NCBI GenBank assembly: GCA_016712265.1
Contig: JADJRJ010000027.1
Span: 372,001-436,000, forward strand
DNA: 64,000 bases
Direction of reading: 5' to 3'
Source of the DNA: Gemmatimonadota bacterium
GTDB lineage: Bacteria > Gemmatimonadota > Gemmatimonadetes > Gemmatimonadales > Gemmatimonadaceae
This document shows, in pieces, positions 1 to 8,861 of this stretch (its first letter is position 1; each line of letters opens with the position of its first letter). Position numbers and translations under genes: made by a program. The notes beneath the pieces were generated by a model. It did not search any database. It was not told the origin of the DNA and saw nothing but the letters and a program-made list of their open reading frames with translations.

Positions 1-441
1 GCACGAGTTGTTGCCGATCATCCCGCCTAACGTGGCCCGGTTGGCCGTGCTGGTGTCCGGGGCGAACATCAGCCCGTGTCGCGCGACCGCCCGGTTGAGG
101 TCGTCCTGCACCAGGCCCGGCTGCACCCGCGCCACCTGGTGAGCTGCGTCCACCGCGAGCAGCGCGTGCATGTGGCGCGAGAAGTCGAGCACCACAGCCG
201 CGGCGACCGTCTGGCCGGCCAGGGAGGTTCCGGCACCACGCGCCAAGACAGGAACCCCATGGGCCGCAGCGACCTCAACCGCAGCGCTGACGTCGTCGGC
301 ATCCCGGGGAAAGGCGACGGCGAGGGGCTCGATACGGTAGATACTGGCGTCCGACGCGAACTGCTGGCGTGCCACCTGGTCACCACGAACTTCGCCGCGC
401 AGCGCGCGCCGAAGGGACTCGACCAGGTCGTGGGAATGCAC
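1..441 (-). CDS. FAD-binding oxidase (glycolate oxidase GlcD / D-lactate dehydrogenase type), N-terminal part only
   Basis: The minus strand reads open from a GTG at 441 off the window edge (147 codons seen). The frame contains the two parts of a PCMH-type FAD site: an ARGAGTSLAGQ stretch (pyrophosphate-binding loop) and GGMIGNNSC at the cut end. The latter is typical of flavin dehydrogenases that oxidise 2-hydroxy acids, often fused to or partnered with an Fe-S subunit. GTG is the only start codon between the conserved region and the divergent gene at 524. The C-terminal substrate-binding half is outside the window, so the substrate cannot be told. It is transcribed divergently from the hydrolase at 524 across about 80 bases. 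Confidence 0.85.
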   Translation of the reverse strand, partial: MHSHDLVESLRRALRGEVRGDQVARQQFASDASIYRIEPLAVAFPRDADDVSAAVEVAAAHGVPVLARGAGTSLAGQTVAAAVVLDFSRHMHALLAVDAAHQVARVQPGLVQDDLNRAVARHGLMFAPDTSTANRATLGGMIGNNSC

Positions 442-523
442 TTTGCGTTGGGTATTCGTGAGCGCCGTTGCTGCGTGGGGCGGAAGGGTGTAGCGTGGGA
501 CGACTTGTCGGGAGGGGGGAACG

Positions 524-1483
524 ATGGCATTGGAGCCGCAATCATTACCGTGGGCGTCCGATCGCGCCGTGGTGCTGGTCCACGGGATCGGGAACGCCAA
601 GCCGGGCGACTACCAGGAACTGAAGGCCGGGGTGGAGGCGGCACTCGGCCCGGCCGCGGCCGACACGACCATCTACCAGCTCTTCTACGACCAGGTCAAC
701 GACTGGTTCGCCGCCAAGTCGCAGCTGGGGACTGTCCTGACGCAGGCCGTATCGGCCTTGTCCGGCAAGATCGCCGATCCGCAGGTGGGCGACTCCCTCG
801 CGGATACCATCGGGGACGTGTTGTGGCCCGTCCTGGTGGCCGATGCCCGGACCGCGGTGCGCGAGGCGTACCTGGCGCAGCTCAAGCAGGTCGTGGCGGA
901 CGGGAATGCGGCCGGCATCCGCACGCGGGACCAGAAGCTCACGATCATTTGTCATTCCCTCGGGTGCTTTCACACTTATGAGGTGTTGCACCACGCCTCC
1001 CAGACCGCCTCACACCGGTTGCGACCGGCATCAGAGGGTGTACGGTTTGCCAACGTGATCTTCATGGCGTCGCCCGTGCAGCTCATCCGCACAGTCGCCG
1101 ACGCCATGGGCTCGCTGGTTCCCAATCGCCGATGGCTCTATGCGGTGCAGGGCGACGCGCTCAGCATTCCCAGCGAGACCACCGTGTCGGGGCGGAAGGT
1201 CTCCTCGGTGGAACGGTGGGTGTCGATCACCGGCAAGCTGGATCCCGTGGGCGGTTGGTTCTTCCGGAACCAGGCGGACTGGGCATCCATGAACGTGCCG
1301 GGCCAGGAGACGTTCCTCGATGAGCAGAACGCCTTCAACGTCAGCACCAGGCAGGAGTGGGCCAACGCCCTCAAGCCGGTGGTGTCGGGCGGGCAGCCGA
1401 AGATCCAGCCCACCAACCCGCATAGCTGGGAAGAGTATGTAGCCAACCACGCCACGCAGCTCCGCGACTGGATCCTCGCATGA
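524..1483 (+). CDS. alpha/beta hydrolase (lipase/esterase-like)
   Basis: This 319-residue protein has the alpha/beta-hydrolase landmarks. Strand VVLVHGIGN (about residues 16-24) gives the oxyanion HGxG turn, and IICHSLGC (about 141-148) is the nucleophile elbow with Ser145. A His near residue 301 (NPHSWEEY) is a plausible catalytic base. No signal peptide is evident, so it is probably cytoplasmic. The start ATG is preceded by a purine-rich G-run that serves as ribosome binding site. Its stop overlaps the ATG of the next gene (ATGA), so the two are probably co-translated. The substrate is unknown. Confidence 0.8.
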   Translation: MALEPQSLPWASDRAVVLVHGIGNAKPGDYQELKAGVEAALGPAAADTTIYQLFYDQVNDWFAAKSQLGTVLTQAVSALSGKIADPQVGDSLADTIGDVLWPVLVADARTAVREAYLAQLKQVVADGNAAGIRTRDQKLTIICHSLGCFHTYEVLHHASQTASHRLRPASEGVRFANVIFMASPVQLIRTVADAMGSLVPNRRWLYAVQGDALSIPSETTVSGRKVSSVERWVSITGKLDPVGGWFFRNQADWASMNVPGQETFLDEQNAFNVSTRQEWANALKPVVSGGQPKIQPTNPHSWEEYVANHATQLRDWILA

Positions 1484-2406
1484 GAAACCGCCTGCTTTGT
1501 GCGGTGCTGGGGATAGCCGCCACGCTCGGCGCACAGCAACCGGCGCGCTTTGATACTGCACTCGTCCGCCGGGCGACGCTCGCGCAGTTGCTGGACGGTG
1601 CTCGCATCGGCGACTCGATCGCCGGGTTTCGCACGAGTTCCCCGGTCGTGGACTCGATGGTGCAATCCCTGTTGCGACACCTCGATCGCCCCGAGTTGCG
1701 TCGCCTGCCGCTGCATGTCATCGGTGACTCGCGCGCGTCGTGGGGTGTGGTGGGTCGCCGGACGCGCCCCGTGGGATACACGGCGCGTGACACGATCGCG
1801 CTCAATCAATTGGCCGAGGTCGTGGGCCAGGAGTACCGGGATGCGCTCGCATCCAAGCTGAGCCGCGCGGGCATTGATTCCCTGCTCGATCCGTTCGAGG
1901 CGTTCGATGTCATCCGGCGGGCCGCGTCGAAGGACATGAGCCTGGAGAAGTTGCGGCGGTTCGAGCGCAAGTACGGGCCCGGCACTCCCAAGCTGAATCT
2001 TGCAGAAGTGGTGCTCAACTATGGCGCACAGTGGCTCCCGGCCTTCCGGCCGAACGACGAGGGATGGCCTTCGCGGCACGAGGTGGTTGCCGCGTACGTG
2101 CCGACCTACCTGACGTACGTTGAAAAGGAAGCGCGTGCGGTCTCGGTCCTCGAACTCGGCGTGCGCTCATACACCTGGAATCCGCGTTGGGGAGGGCGTA
2201 CCGGTGGCGTGCTGCGGCCGGGATACTGGTCGATCGGCGCGGCCATGGCGGGGGAGGCGGACGGTGCCGTGACCAACCCGTTCAAGGGACGGTCGCGATT
2301 CGGCGCATTCTTCGGTTGGGGCGACGCGAAGATTGCCTGGATCGGTGGGAGTGAACGGCGTGTGCTCGTCACGCGGCAGGTGCAGTTGGTGCCGTGGGGA
2401 TTCTAG
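1480..2406 (+). CDS. secreted protein of unknown function
   Basis: The 308-residue protein begins with a short signal peptide (MRNRLLCAVLGIAATLGAQ). The rest has no motif I recognise. The C-terminal third is rich in Gly and aromatic residues (GGVLRPGYWSIG, FGAFFGWGDAK) and ends in Phe. Charged helical stretches lie in the middle. It overlaps the upstream hydrolase by four bases (ATGA), so it may act with that hydrolase outside the cytoplasm. A convergent gap carrying a hairpin repeat follows. Confidence 0.7.
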   Translation: MRNRLLCAVLGIAATLGAQQPARFDTALVRRATLAQLLDGARIGDSIAGFRTSSPVVDSMVQSLLRHLDRPELRRLPLHVIGDSRASWGVVGRRTRPVGYTARDTIALNQLAEVVGQEYRDALASKLSRAGIDSLLDPFEAFDVIRRAASKDMSLEKLRRFERKYGPGTPKLNLAEVVLNYGAQWLPAFRPNDEGWPSRHEVVAAYVPTYLTYVEKEARAVSVLELGVRSYTWNPRWGGRTGGVLRPGYWSIGAAMAGEADGAVTNPFKGRSRFGAFFGWGDAKIAWIGGSERRVLVTRQVQLVPWGF

Positions 2407-2411
2407 GGAAG

Positions 2412-2516
2412 AGCGAACTGATGAAGCACGAGGAGCACGAGCGGCACGGGAAGCACGGGTCCCGTACCCCGCGTGCTGCGCGGGCTGCTCGTGCCTCCCG
2501 TGCTTCGCCCTGGCCG
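2412..2516. repeat. dispersed GCACGAG-type hairpin repeat, copy 1
   Basis: The left half is built from words such as GCACGAG, GCACGGG and AGCACG. The right half carries their complements (CTCGTGC, CCCGTGC, GCTGCTCGTGC) and ends in CTTCGCCCTGGCC, so the whole can fold into a long imperfect hairpin. It fills the gap between two convergent genes. Related copies lie near 6441, 18500, 24424, 30061 and 41540. An ATG inside (2421) opens a His/Glu/Arg-rich frame that I do not consider a gene. Confidence 0.8.
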
Positions 2517-2533
2517 TTGCTCCTACTGCCGCT

Positions 2534-4099
2534 CTATCGCCCCGGCCGGCCCACGCATCCTGGCATTCGCCAGGACCCGATCCGCGTCGAGTAACTCGAC
2601 GCTCCCGGCTTGAAGTAGTCGCCCACGTACCAGAAGCGACAGTCATCCGGGTCCATCGACAGTTGCGTGTAATCCTCCCAGCGCAGGGTCGCCTCCTGCG
2701 CAGCGGCCCCGGTCGCCAGCACCGTCTCCGCCGTGCCTAACGTCCCTGGCGGATCCTGCGGCCTGCGTCCCGCAACGCGTTGTCCGGCGAAGTGTGGCGT
2801 ACCCCCAAACGAGTATCCCATCGCGATGTTGCCGGCGCGGTCCATCCCGATGCTGCCCATCCACCGGTACGAGGGACTGCCGGACGGGTCGTCTGGCGCG
2901 TAGGTCCCCTGTTGGTGGAGGCGCACGGCACGATTGGGCCCGATGCGGAACTCGTACCAGCGCACCCCTCCACCGCCGGCACTCGTCGCGATCGAGTGCA
3001 AACCGACGATCGACTCCCGGCCGTTGATGTTCCGGTAGACCAGGCGAGCCATGAGCTTGTCGCCCTGACTGTCGAGCTTGCGCTCACTTCCCGGCTGCGG
3101 CACGCAGTTGGTCAGCTGGCCGCCGCACAGGTAGGCGTACGGTGCCACCGGGATCTTCACCGGTCCCGTCACCTTCGTGCGCGTCGTGTCCTTCCAGTCG
3201 ACGTGGAACTGCCAGACGTAGATGCCGTCGTCGTCCAGGTCACCCTTCAGCTGTGCCCCACCGGCGGCCATCATCACGTTCGGGGCCCCGCGCGGTGGCA
3301 GGGCGTAGCCGTCAATGTCCGCGTTGTTCAGGAAGTTCACCCCTTCGATGATCACGCACTGTTCACGCGCGGGCTCCCCGCGCAGCATGCGGTCGCGTTC
3401 CACGACACAGGCGTGCTTCTGGATGACATCGTCGCCCGTGCTGGTGGGCACGTAGTAGCCGTCGGGCCAGATCGCGGGGCGCGGGTAGTCGGGAAAGAGT
3501 GGGCGCTTGAACTCATACCGATGGTAGGGGCCCAGCGGATCGGCCCCGGCGCTCACCGCATAACACATCGAATACGGTCCGTTGGGCTCACCCGGCGGGC
3601 GAGAGAAGATCGGCAGCACAAAGAGCCAGCGCCGGGCGAGCTGGTCGTAGCGCACGACGGCGTCTCCGCTGTTGCGTTGTTCGCACGCGCCACCAAACCC
3701 GCGGAAGATGCTGTTGGTCGATACGGCGCCGTGGAGCGCACGCCCGGTTTCCTGGAAGAGACGCCCCTTCCTGGTGAACACCGCCATCACGGAGTTCACC
3801 GTCTGCACGATGTGGTCCGGGCCGACCGCCACCGAGTTGTCGGACGGATTGCGCAGGAGCGGGGCCCCCACGGGTCCGTCAAAACCAACGCCGAGGCCGT
3901 CGAACGATTCGAGGATTGGTGCGGCTGCGCGACGCCCCATGAAGCGCTGCTCGATCGACCCCTGGGGCTGCGGCGCCGCGAGGTTGCGGATCGGCCGGCT
4001 GGTATCGTGGCGGACATCGCGTCCGACCTGGGGCGGGTTCCCTCGCCCAGGACCGACGACACCCAGCGTGACCATCACGATCGCAGACCACCCCAGCAT
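2534..4099 (-). CDS. secreted protein, probably a beta-propeller, function unknown
   Basis: This 521-residue protein has an N-terminal hydrophobic leader. It contains several short segments typical of propeller blades: SDNSVAVGPDHIVQTVN, RWLFVLPIFSR, VRWYEFRIG, YRWMGSIGMDRAGNIAMGYS and CRFWYVGDYFK. A few Cys residues could form disulfides in the periplasm or outside. I see no catalytic motif. Secreted proteins of this kind are common in Acidobacteria and Gemmatimonadota, but their role is unknown to me. The gene is convergent with the gene ending at 2406. Confidence 0.7.
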   Translation of the reverse strand: MLGWSAIVMVTLGVVGPGRGNPPQVGRDVRHDTSRPIRNLAAPQPQGSIEQRFMGRRAAAPILESFDGLGVGFDGPVGAPLLRNPSDNSVAVGPDHIVQTVNSVMAVFTRKGRLFQETGRALHGAVSTNSIFRGFGGACEQRNSGDAVVRYDQLARRWLFVLPIFSRPPGEPNGPYSMCYAVSAGADPLGPYHRYEFKRPLFPDYPRPAIWPDGYYVPTSTGDDVIQKHACVVERDRMLRGEPAREQCVIIEGVNFLNNADIDGYALPPRGAPNVMMAAGGAQLKGDLDDDGIYVWQFHVDWKDTTRTKVTGPVKIPVAPYAYLCGGQLTNCVPQPGSERKLDSQGDKLMARLVYRNINGRESIVGLHSIATSAGGGGVRWYEFRIGPNRAVRLHQQGTYAPDDPSGSPSYRWMGSIGMDRAGNIAMGYSFGGTPHFAGQRVAGRRPQDPPGTLGTAETVLATGAAAQEATLRWEDYTQLSMDPDDCRFWYVGDYFKPGASSYSTRIGSWRMPGCVGRPGR

Positions 4100-4165
4100 C
4101 TGTGCGTTCTCCGTTGAGTCGCGCAGAATCTGCGCCAGCGTCGGGGCGGAGGTAAGCGGCCGTCC

Positions 4166-5173
4166 TTACGCCGGTGGTGTCGCCTTCTTCTTCAGGTATT
4201 CCGCGCCGAAGTCCACCTTCACCTCGGTCCAGAGCAACAGGTGGTCCGACATCTTGTAGGAACGCCACGTGGAGAACGTCGTTCCGTCCGGGACGGGATA
4301 GAGCGCCGCATCGGCGTCGCGGTACACGTGCTGGTAGTAGTCAAACACCCCGCCGCGCGCGTCGGCGATCTGGTTCCCCACGTCTGGGGAGAGGAACGCG
4401 ATCTGGTCAAACGGCTTGGTGCGGGACTGGTTGGTCCTCCGTCCCTTGATGGCCGGTGGCACCTCGAACACTGTGGTGAGCGCCGCAAAGGTCTGGTCGC
4501 TCTCGCGAAAGATGTTGAAGTCCCCCAGCAGGATGCTGTTGCGCGCCCAGCGGTCCTTGGCATCCACCCGGTCTTTCAGCAGCTCGACCAATTCGCGCAT
4601 CTCGGCGAGGCGCACCGGATCGTCCGCCTTGTCCTCTCCGTAGTAGAGGTGGCCGGTGCAGAGCGTGAACTTGAACCACCCGGCTTGCATGCCCACGAGG
4701 TATGGCGACCGCGCAAACGCCCGCGGGATGGACAGCGTGTCGCCGGACTTCACCATCGCGGAGGTGATCTCGCCCGCCAGCCCCCCGAAGTTCACCTTGC
4801 GCTTGTCATAGATGAAGGCGAGGCGCTCGCCGTTCCCCTGGCGTCCCACGGTGACGTCGGTGACGAGGTAGTCCCACCACCCGCCCAACAGGCGCATGAG
4901 GTCGTCCAGCACATCCAGGTTGTCGCGCACTTCCTGGACAGCGACGAGGTCGAAGTGCGAGATCACCTCGGCGATGTAGAACAGCGCCTCGCGCTCACGG
5001 CCACCGTACTTGGTGCCCCCGAACTCGCGGAGGTTCCAGGAGGCAATGAGCAGGGTGTCGTCGATGCTCTTGGCCGGCACTTCCGCCCCGAGGGCGAGGC
5101 GGAGCCGGAGGAGTCCTTCGGCGGTCCGACGATCGTCGGGACGCTTGGGGTTGAGCGACGCGTAGTAGGGCAT
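4166..5173 (-). CDS. endonuclease/exonuclease/phosphatase (EEP, DNase I-like) family protein
   Basis: The 335-residue protein shows the EEP signature in order: ASWNLREFGG (metal/phosphate Asn), LVAVQEVRDN (metal-binding Glu), LAFIYDKRKV, SILLGDFNIF (catalytic Asp and Asn) and KMSDHLLLWTEV (catalytic Asp-His). Members cleave phosphodiesters in nucleic acids, phospholipids or inositol phosphates using a divalent metal. No signal peptide is visible. The substrate cannot be read from sequence. It stands alone, divergent from the PepSY gene at 5304. Confidence 0.85.
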   Translation of the reverse strand: MPYYASLNPKRPDDRRTAEGLLRLRLALGAEVPAKSIDDTLLIASWNLREFGGTKYGGREREALFYIAEVISHFDLVAVQEVRDNLDVLDDLMRLLGGWWDYLVTDVTVGRQGNGERLAFIYDKRKVNFGGLAGEITSAMVKSGDTLSIPRAFARSPYLVGMQAGWFKFTLCTGHLYYGEDKADDPVRLAEMRELVELLKDRVDAKDRWARNSILLGDFNIFRESDQTFAALTTVFEVPPAIKGRRTNQSRTKPFDQIAFLSPDVGNQIADARGGVFDYYQHVYRDADAALYPVPDGTTFSTWRSYKMSDHLLLWTEVKVDFGAEYLKKKATPPA

Positions 5174-5303
5174 GGTCCTTGGGTGCGTTCCCTGACCGCC
5201 ATTGCAAAGTCAACGCCGCGAGCTCGGCCGTCGCGAGCGGGACCGTACCGGACGGTCGCACATGCGCTGGTCAACCTGACGCCCCAGCCACACATTCGGC
5301 CCC

Positions 5304-6440
5304 ATGCGACGCCTTCTCGCACGGCTCCACCGCTGGGTCGGGCTCGCCACCGGCCTGGTGGTGTTTGTCGTCGGCCTGACCGGCGCGGTGTATGTCTGGG
5401 AAGCCGAGCTGTTCGCCATGCTCCACCGCCGGCTCGTCTACGCGGAGCCGTCGGGCACGCGCGCGAGCGCCGATGCAATCCTGGCCGCGGCCCGCCGTGC
5501 CCTGCCCCCTGATCGCCCGGTCATCCGCCTCACCTGGCACGCCGATCCGCGTCGTAGCGTCGTCGCGATGGCCCAGCGGCTTGTTGACGACGCCCCGACC
5601 TACTTTCACGAGTTCCTCTACTACGACGAAGTCTTCATCGACCCGTCCACCGCGCGGGTGCTTGGCGTGGTCGACCGAAAGCACGACTGGATCTTCATCA
5701 CGCGGATGATCCACACCAACCTGCTGCTCTCCACGCGCGGCACCTGGGTCGTCGCCACCTCAACGATCGTGTTCGTGTTGATGGTGATCGTGGGGATGGT
5801 GCTCTGGTGGCCCCGCACCCGCGCCGTCTGGCGAACCCGGCTCGTGCCCCGGCTCTCGGGTCCATGGAAGCGCACGGTCTTTGACACGCACAACGTGCTC
5901 GGCGCCTGGGGCGCGTTGGGGATGCTGGTGCTCGCCCTGACCGGCCCGGTGTGGACCTGGAAGTGGTACGAAGGAGCGATCGCGTGGCTGTTCACGGGCG
6001 AGGCACGCATCACCGCCCCACCCGTGGAGAAGCCGAGGCTGCTCGACGCGCCCCCGATCGCCGAACCGCTCCAGGCGGCCCTCGCGACGATTCGCACGCG
6101 CATCCCGGACGGGCGGCGCTACATGGTCGACCTTCCGGGCGGCAAGTTCGGGGCGCTGACCGTCGGGGTGATCTACGACCACGGGAGCGCGTGGGAGGAG
6201 TATGACCGGTACTTCTTCGACCCACGCACGGCGACCCTCACCGGCGACGAGCGCTTCGACGAGAAGAACCTCGGCCTCCGATGGCGCAACTCCAACTATG
6301 GCTTGCATACGGCCACGCTGTACGGGTGGCCGATGCAGGTGGCGGGCACGCTACTCTGCCTGCTGGTGGCGAGCCTGCCGGTGACCGGGGTGTTAATCTG
6401 GTTTCCCCGGTGGAGGCGCAGGCGCAGGCAGGGAGGCTGA
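5304..6440 (+). CDS. PepSY-associated transmembrane protein (iron-regulated membrane protein type)
   Basis: The 378-residue protein fits the PepSY_TM family. The first helix (about residues 10-32, LHRWVGLATGLVVFVVGLTG) carries the usual H-W motif. A periplasmic PepSY-like segment follows, then helix 2 (about 150-172), helix 3 (about 195-220, LGMLVLALTGPVWTWKWY) and a last helix (about 345-368) near the C-terminus. Members are often linked to siderophore or iron acquisition, and some act as ferric reductase-like partners. No TonB receptor is next to it here, so the role is inferred from family only. Confidence 0.85.
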   Translation: MRRLLARLHRWVGLATGLVVFVVGLTGAVYVWEAELFAMLHRRLVYAEPSGTRASADAILAAARRALPPDRPVIRLTWHADPRRSVVAMAQRLVDDAPTYFHEFLYYDEVFIDPSTARVLGVVDRKHDWIFITRMIHTNLLLSTRGTWVVATSTIVFVLMVIVGMVLWWPRTRAVWRTRLVPRLSGPWKRTVFDTHNVLGAWGALGMLVLALTGPVWTWKWYEGAIAWLFTGEARITAPPVEKPRLLDAPPIAEPLQAALATIRTRIPDGRRYMVDLPGGKFGALTVGVIYDHGSAWEEYDRYFFDPRTATLTGDERFDEKNLGLRWRNSNYGLHTATLYGWPMQVAGTLLCLLVASLPVTGVLIWFPRWRRRRRQGG

Positions 6441-6722
6441 ACCGATGCAGCACGAGGAGCACGAGAGGTCAGGGCGGTACGAGAAGCGTGCCACTCGTGC
6501 CGCTCGGGCTGCCCGTACCGCTCGTGCTTCGCTGTGGCAGTTCAGCGGGGCATCAACTGATGCAGCACGAGGAGCACGAGAGGTCAGGGCAGCACGGGAA
6601 GCGTGCCACTCGTGCCGCCCGGGCTGCCCGTACCGCTCGTGCTTCGCAGTGGCCCTTCGAGGGGCTCAACTGATGCAGCACGAGCTGCACGAGAGGTAAG
6701 CGCAGCACGAGCGGCACGTGTG
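6441..6722. repeat. dispersed GCACGAG-type hairpin repeat, copies 2-4 in tandem
   Basis: Two full copies and one truncated copy follow one another, starting near 6441, 6552 and 6664 (period about 112-115 bases). Each begins with an AACYGATGCAGCACGAG-type word. The two full copies share GAGAGGTCAGGGC and end in GTGCTTCGC-GTGGC. The halves are mutually complementary. The array fills the whole convergent gap between the PepSY gene and the LVIVD protein. The frames running through it read as His/Glu- and Arg/Ala-rich peptides and look like repeat by-products. Confidence 0.85.
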
Positions 6723-6723
6723 C

Positions 6724-8736
6724 TTACGGCGTGACTTTCGGCTTCGGTTCCAGCTTGGCGGCCCACAACCCCGAGTTGAAGTCCGTGAAGAGCACCTGCC
6801 CCTTCCACGGCATCGCGTTCATTACGAAAGAGGCGTTGGCAGTGAAGCCCTTCGGGTCGAACGACTTGAACACGGCGATCTCGCGCCGCTGCTCGGCCAG
6901 GTTCCCCAGCAGCTCGCCGGAGACATCGACCACGCGCACGCCGCCATCGTAGTACGCCTGGTAGAGCACGTCATCCTCGACGATGATGTCGTGGGCGCCG
7001 TAGTCCTCCAGGTGGTACCGCCCGACCTTCTTCATGTTCATCGGGTCGGTGGCGTCCACAATGTGCACATAGCCCCCCGACGTCTGGGCGACGCCGCCCG
7101 CGGTGCCGAGCGTGTTTCGGTAGTTTGTCCCTTCCCACACCCGACCCTCGCGGTTCATCTCCTCGTCGCCGAGGAAGAGGTAGGTCTTGCCGGTGCTCTT
7201 CTGGAAGTAGGGATAGATCTCGTGGCCGGAGTTGACCGGGAAGACGTTGATCAACTTTGGATTTTGTGGGCTTCCGCCCCACTTGCCGTTGCCGACGTCG
7301 ACGATCACCGCGCCGATCCCGCCCTGGGCCGAGTAGGCGATCCCGTTGTTCACCCACAGGTCGTGGATGCGGGCGCCCGGATACTTGTACTCACCGACCT
7401 TCTTTGGCTTGTAGATATCGCGGATGTCGATGATGACGTACTTCATCCCACCGGAGATCGCATACAGGTAGTCGTTGGTCGCAAAAGCGTTGTGCACACC
7501 ACCGGTGAGGTCTTCATCGAACGTCGCGGCCACCTTCGGATGTGCCGGCGTCGCCAAGTCGAGGATGACCACACCGTTCACCCGGTTCGACGCGCCCTCG
7601 CGCGTCAGCACGCCGTAACGCCCGTCCGGGGAGACCGTCACGTCGTTGATCGTGCGAGCGTCGACCTTCACCGAGTCGGTCCTCACGATGTTGTTCATGT
7701 CCGTGATGTCGAACACGATGGCATAGCCATCGCCGCCCCAGGTGCCCACGAGCGCGTAATCGCGACCATCCTTGCCCGTCCAGGGCCAGAGGTCCGACGT
7801 CGCCGTTGTGTTGATGTTGCCACGCCCCGTCACCGTGATCCGGCGGCGCACATCGCGGGGCTTGACGTCCACCACCGTGCGCGCGAAGACATTGCCTGCC
7901 TGCGCCATCAGCGTGAAGCGACCCGGCGCGTTCGCCGCGAACAGGTCGGTCCCATCTGGCGCCCGATCGATCATCCCGGGTCCACCGGGAGCCGCCGTGG
8001 TGTCATCCGGCGTGTACTGGAAGGTCCACGAGATCTTGGCGTCGGTCACCGGCTGGCCATTCGCACGCTTCGCGGTGGCCTTGAGGTGCACGACGTCACC
8101 CGTGTTCACCGTGTTCTCCGTGACGGCAAGATCGAGCGACGCGACGGGGTTCGCGGCGATCGTATAGCTCTTCCGTGCCGTGACCCCTTCGGCCTCCGCT
8201 GAGATGGAGACGGCTCCCGGCTTGAGCGCCGTGAGGTTCCCGAAGCGGTCCACCGAGGCCACCGTGGCATCCGACGAACGCCAGGTCACGCGGAGGTCCT
8301 GCCGCACACTCCCGTCTTCGTGCGATCCCTTCGCCGTGTGCGCGAGCATCGTGCCCACGTAGGGCGCCCCCGCTTCGCCGGCAATCTCCAGCTTGGCAAT
8401 GGCCGGGTTCGTGATCAGGACCGGGATGTCCAGCGTCACCAGGGCATTGTCCCGACCCGCGGCGGCCACCGTGAGCGTGTACGAGCCGGCGCGCATCGCG
8501 CTCAGCTGCCCTTCGGCCCAGCGCATCGTGCCGCGGGGCGCGTTCACCCGCATCATCGGGCCCGCAATCTCGCGGTTCTGGGCGTCGAACGCGGTGATCT
8601 TGAGGGGCAGGGTCTGGCCGGCCCGGATGGTAACCCGCGCCGGATCGGCGACGATGCGGGCAACTTCGGCCTGGGCATGGACGACCTGCGCGCTCACCAC
8701 AACGAGCGCGGCCGTCGTGAGGGACGTACGGAACAT
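6724..8736 (-). CDS. secreted Ig-like / LVIVD-repeat propeller protein
   Basis: I place the start at the ATG at 8736, which opens a clean signal peptide (MFRTSLTTAALVVVSAQVVHA); the longer frame adds 17 unlikely residues. The mature protein (about 670 residues in total) begins with two bacterial Ig-like (Big_2-type) segments with RVTIRAGQTLPL and DRFGNLTALKPGAVSISA. A C-terminal domain with repeated blades follows (GVVILDLATPAHPKV, MKYVIIDIRDIYKPKKV, GAVIVDVGNG, YVHIVDATDPMNMKKV, GVRVVDVSGE), which match the LVIVD repeat. It is probably exported to the cell surface. Ligand or enzymatic activity is unknown. Confidence 0.8.
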   Translation of the reverse strand: MFRTSLTTAALVVVSAQVVHAQAEVARIVADPARVTIRAGQTLPLKITAFDAQNREIAGPMMRVNAPRGTMRWAEGQLSAMRAGSYTLTVAAAGRDNALVTLDIPVLITNPAIAKLEIAGEAGAPYVGTMLAHTAKGSHEDGSVRQDLRVTWRSSDATVASVDRFGNLTALKPGAVSISAEAEGVTARKSYTIAANPVASLDLAVTENTVNTGDVVHLKATAKRANGQPVTDAKISWTFQYTPDDTTAAPGGPGMIDRAPDGTDLFAANAPGRFTLMAQAGNVFARTVVDVKPRDVRRRITVTGRGNINTTATSDLWPWTGKDGRDYALVGTWGGDGYAIVFDITDMNNIVRTDSVKVDARTINDVTVSPDGRYGVLTREGASNRVNGVVILDLATPAHPKVAATFDEDLTGGVHNAFATNDYLYAISGGMKYVIIDIRDIYKPKKVGEYKYPGARIHDLWVNNGIAYSAQGGIGAVIVDVGNGKWGGSPQNPKLINVFPVNSGHEIYPYFQKSTGKTYLFLGDEEMNREGRVWEGTNYRNTLGTAGGVAQTSGGYVHIVDATDPMNMKKVGRYHLEDYGAHDIIVEDDVLYQAYYDGGVRVVDVSGELLGNLAEQRREIAVFKSFDPKGFTANASFVMNAMPWKGQVLFTDFNSGLWAAKLEPKPKVTP

Positions 8737-8861
8737 GGATGCAACCTGGGGCAGGGGTGTCCTGACTGGCGACGCGCGAAGCGCCATCCGGCCGGGGGGC
8801 CTCCCGGCCGGTCGTCAGATATGCCCTCGCAGCCGGGGGGACGCAAGCCAGTCGGACGTCG

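Noticed and set aside
76..981. Plus-strand frame over the oxidase and hydrolase starts
   Set aside because: It is antisense to a clear FAD-binding domain and out of frame with the hydrolase; a shadow of GC-rich codon use.
2394..2594. Short His/Glu/Arg-rich frame in hairpin repeat copy 1 (similar ones at 6445-6699)
   Set aside because: Frames arise from the repeated heptamer-like words, differ in frame and length between copies, and lack ribosome binding sites and homologous ends.
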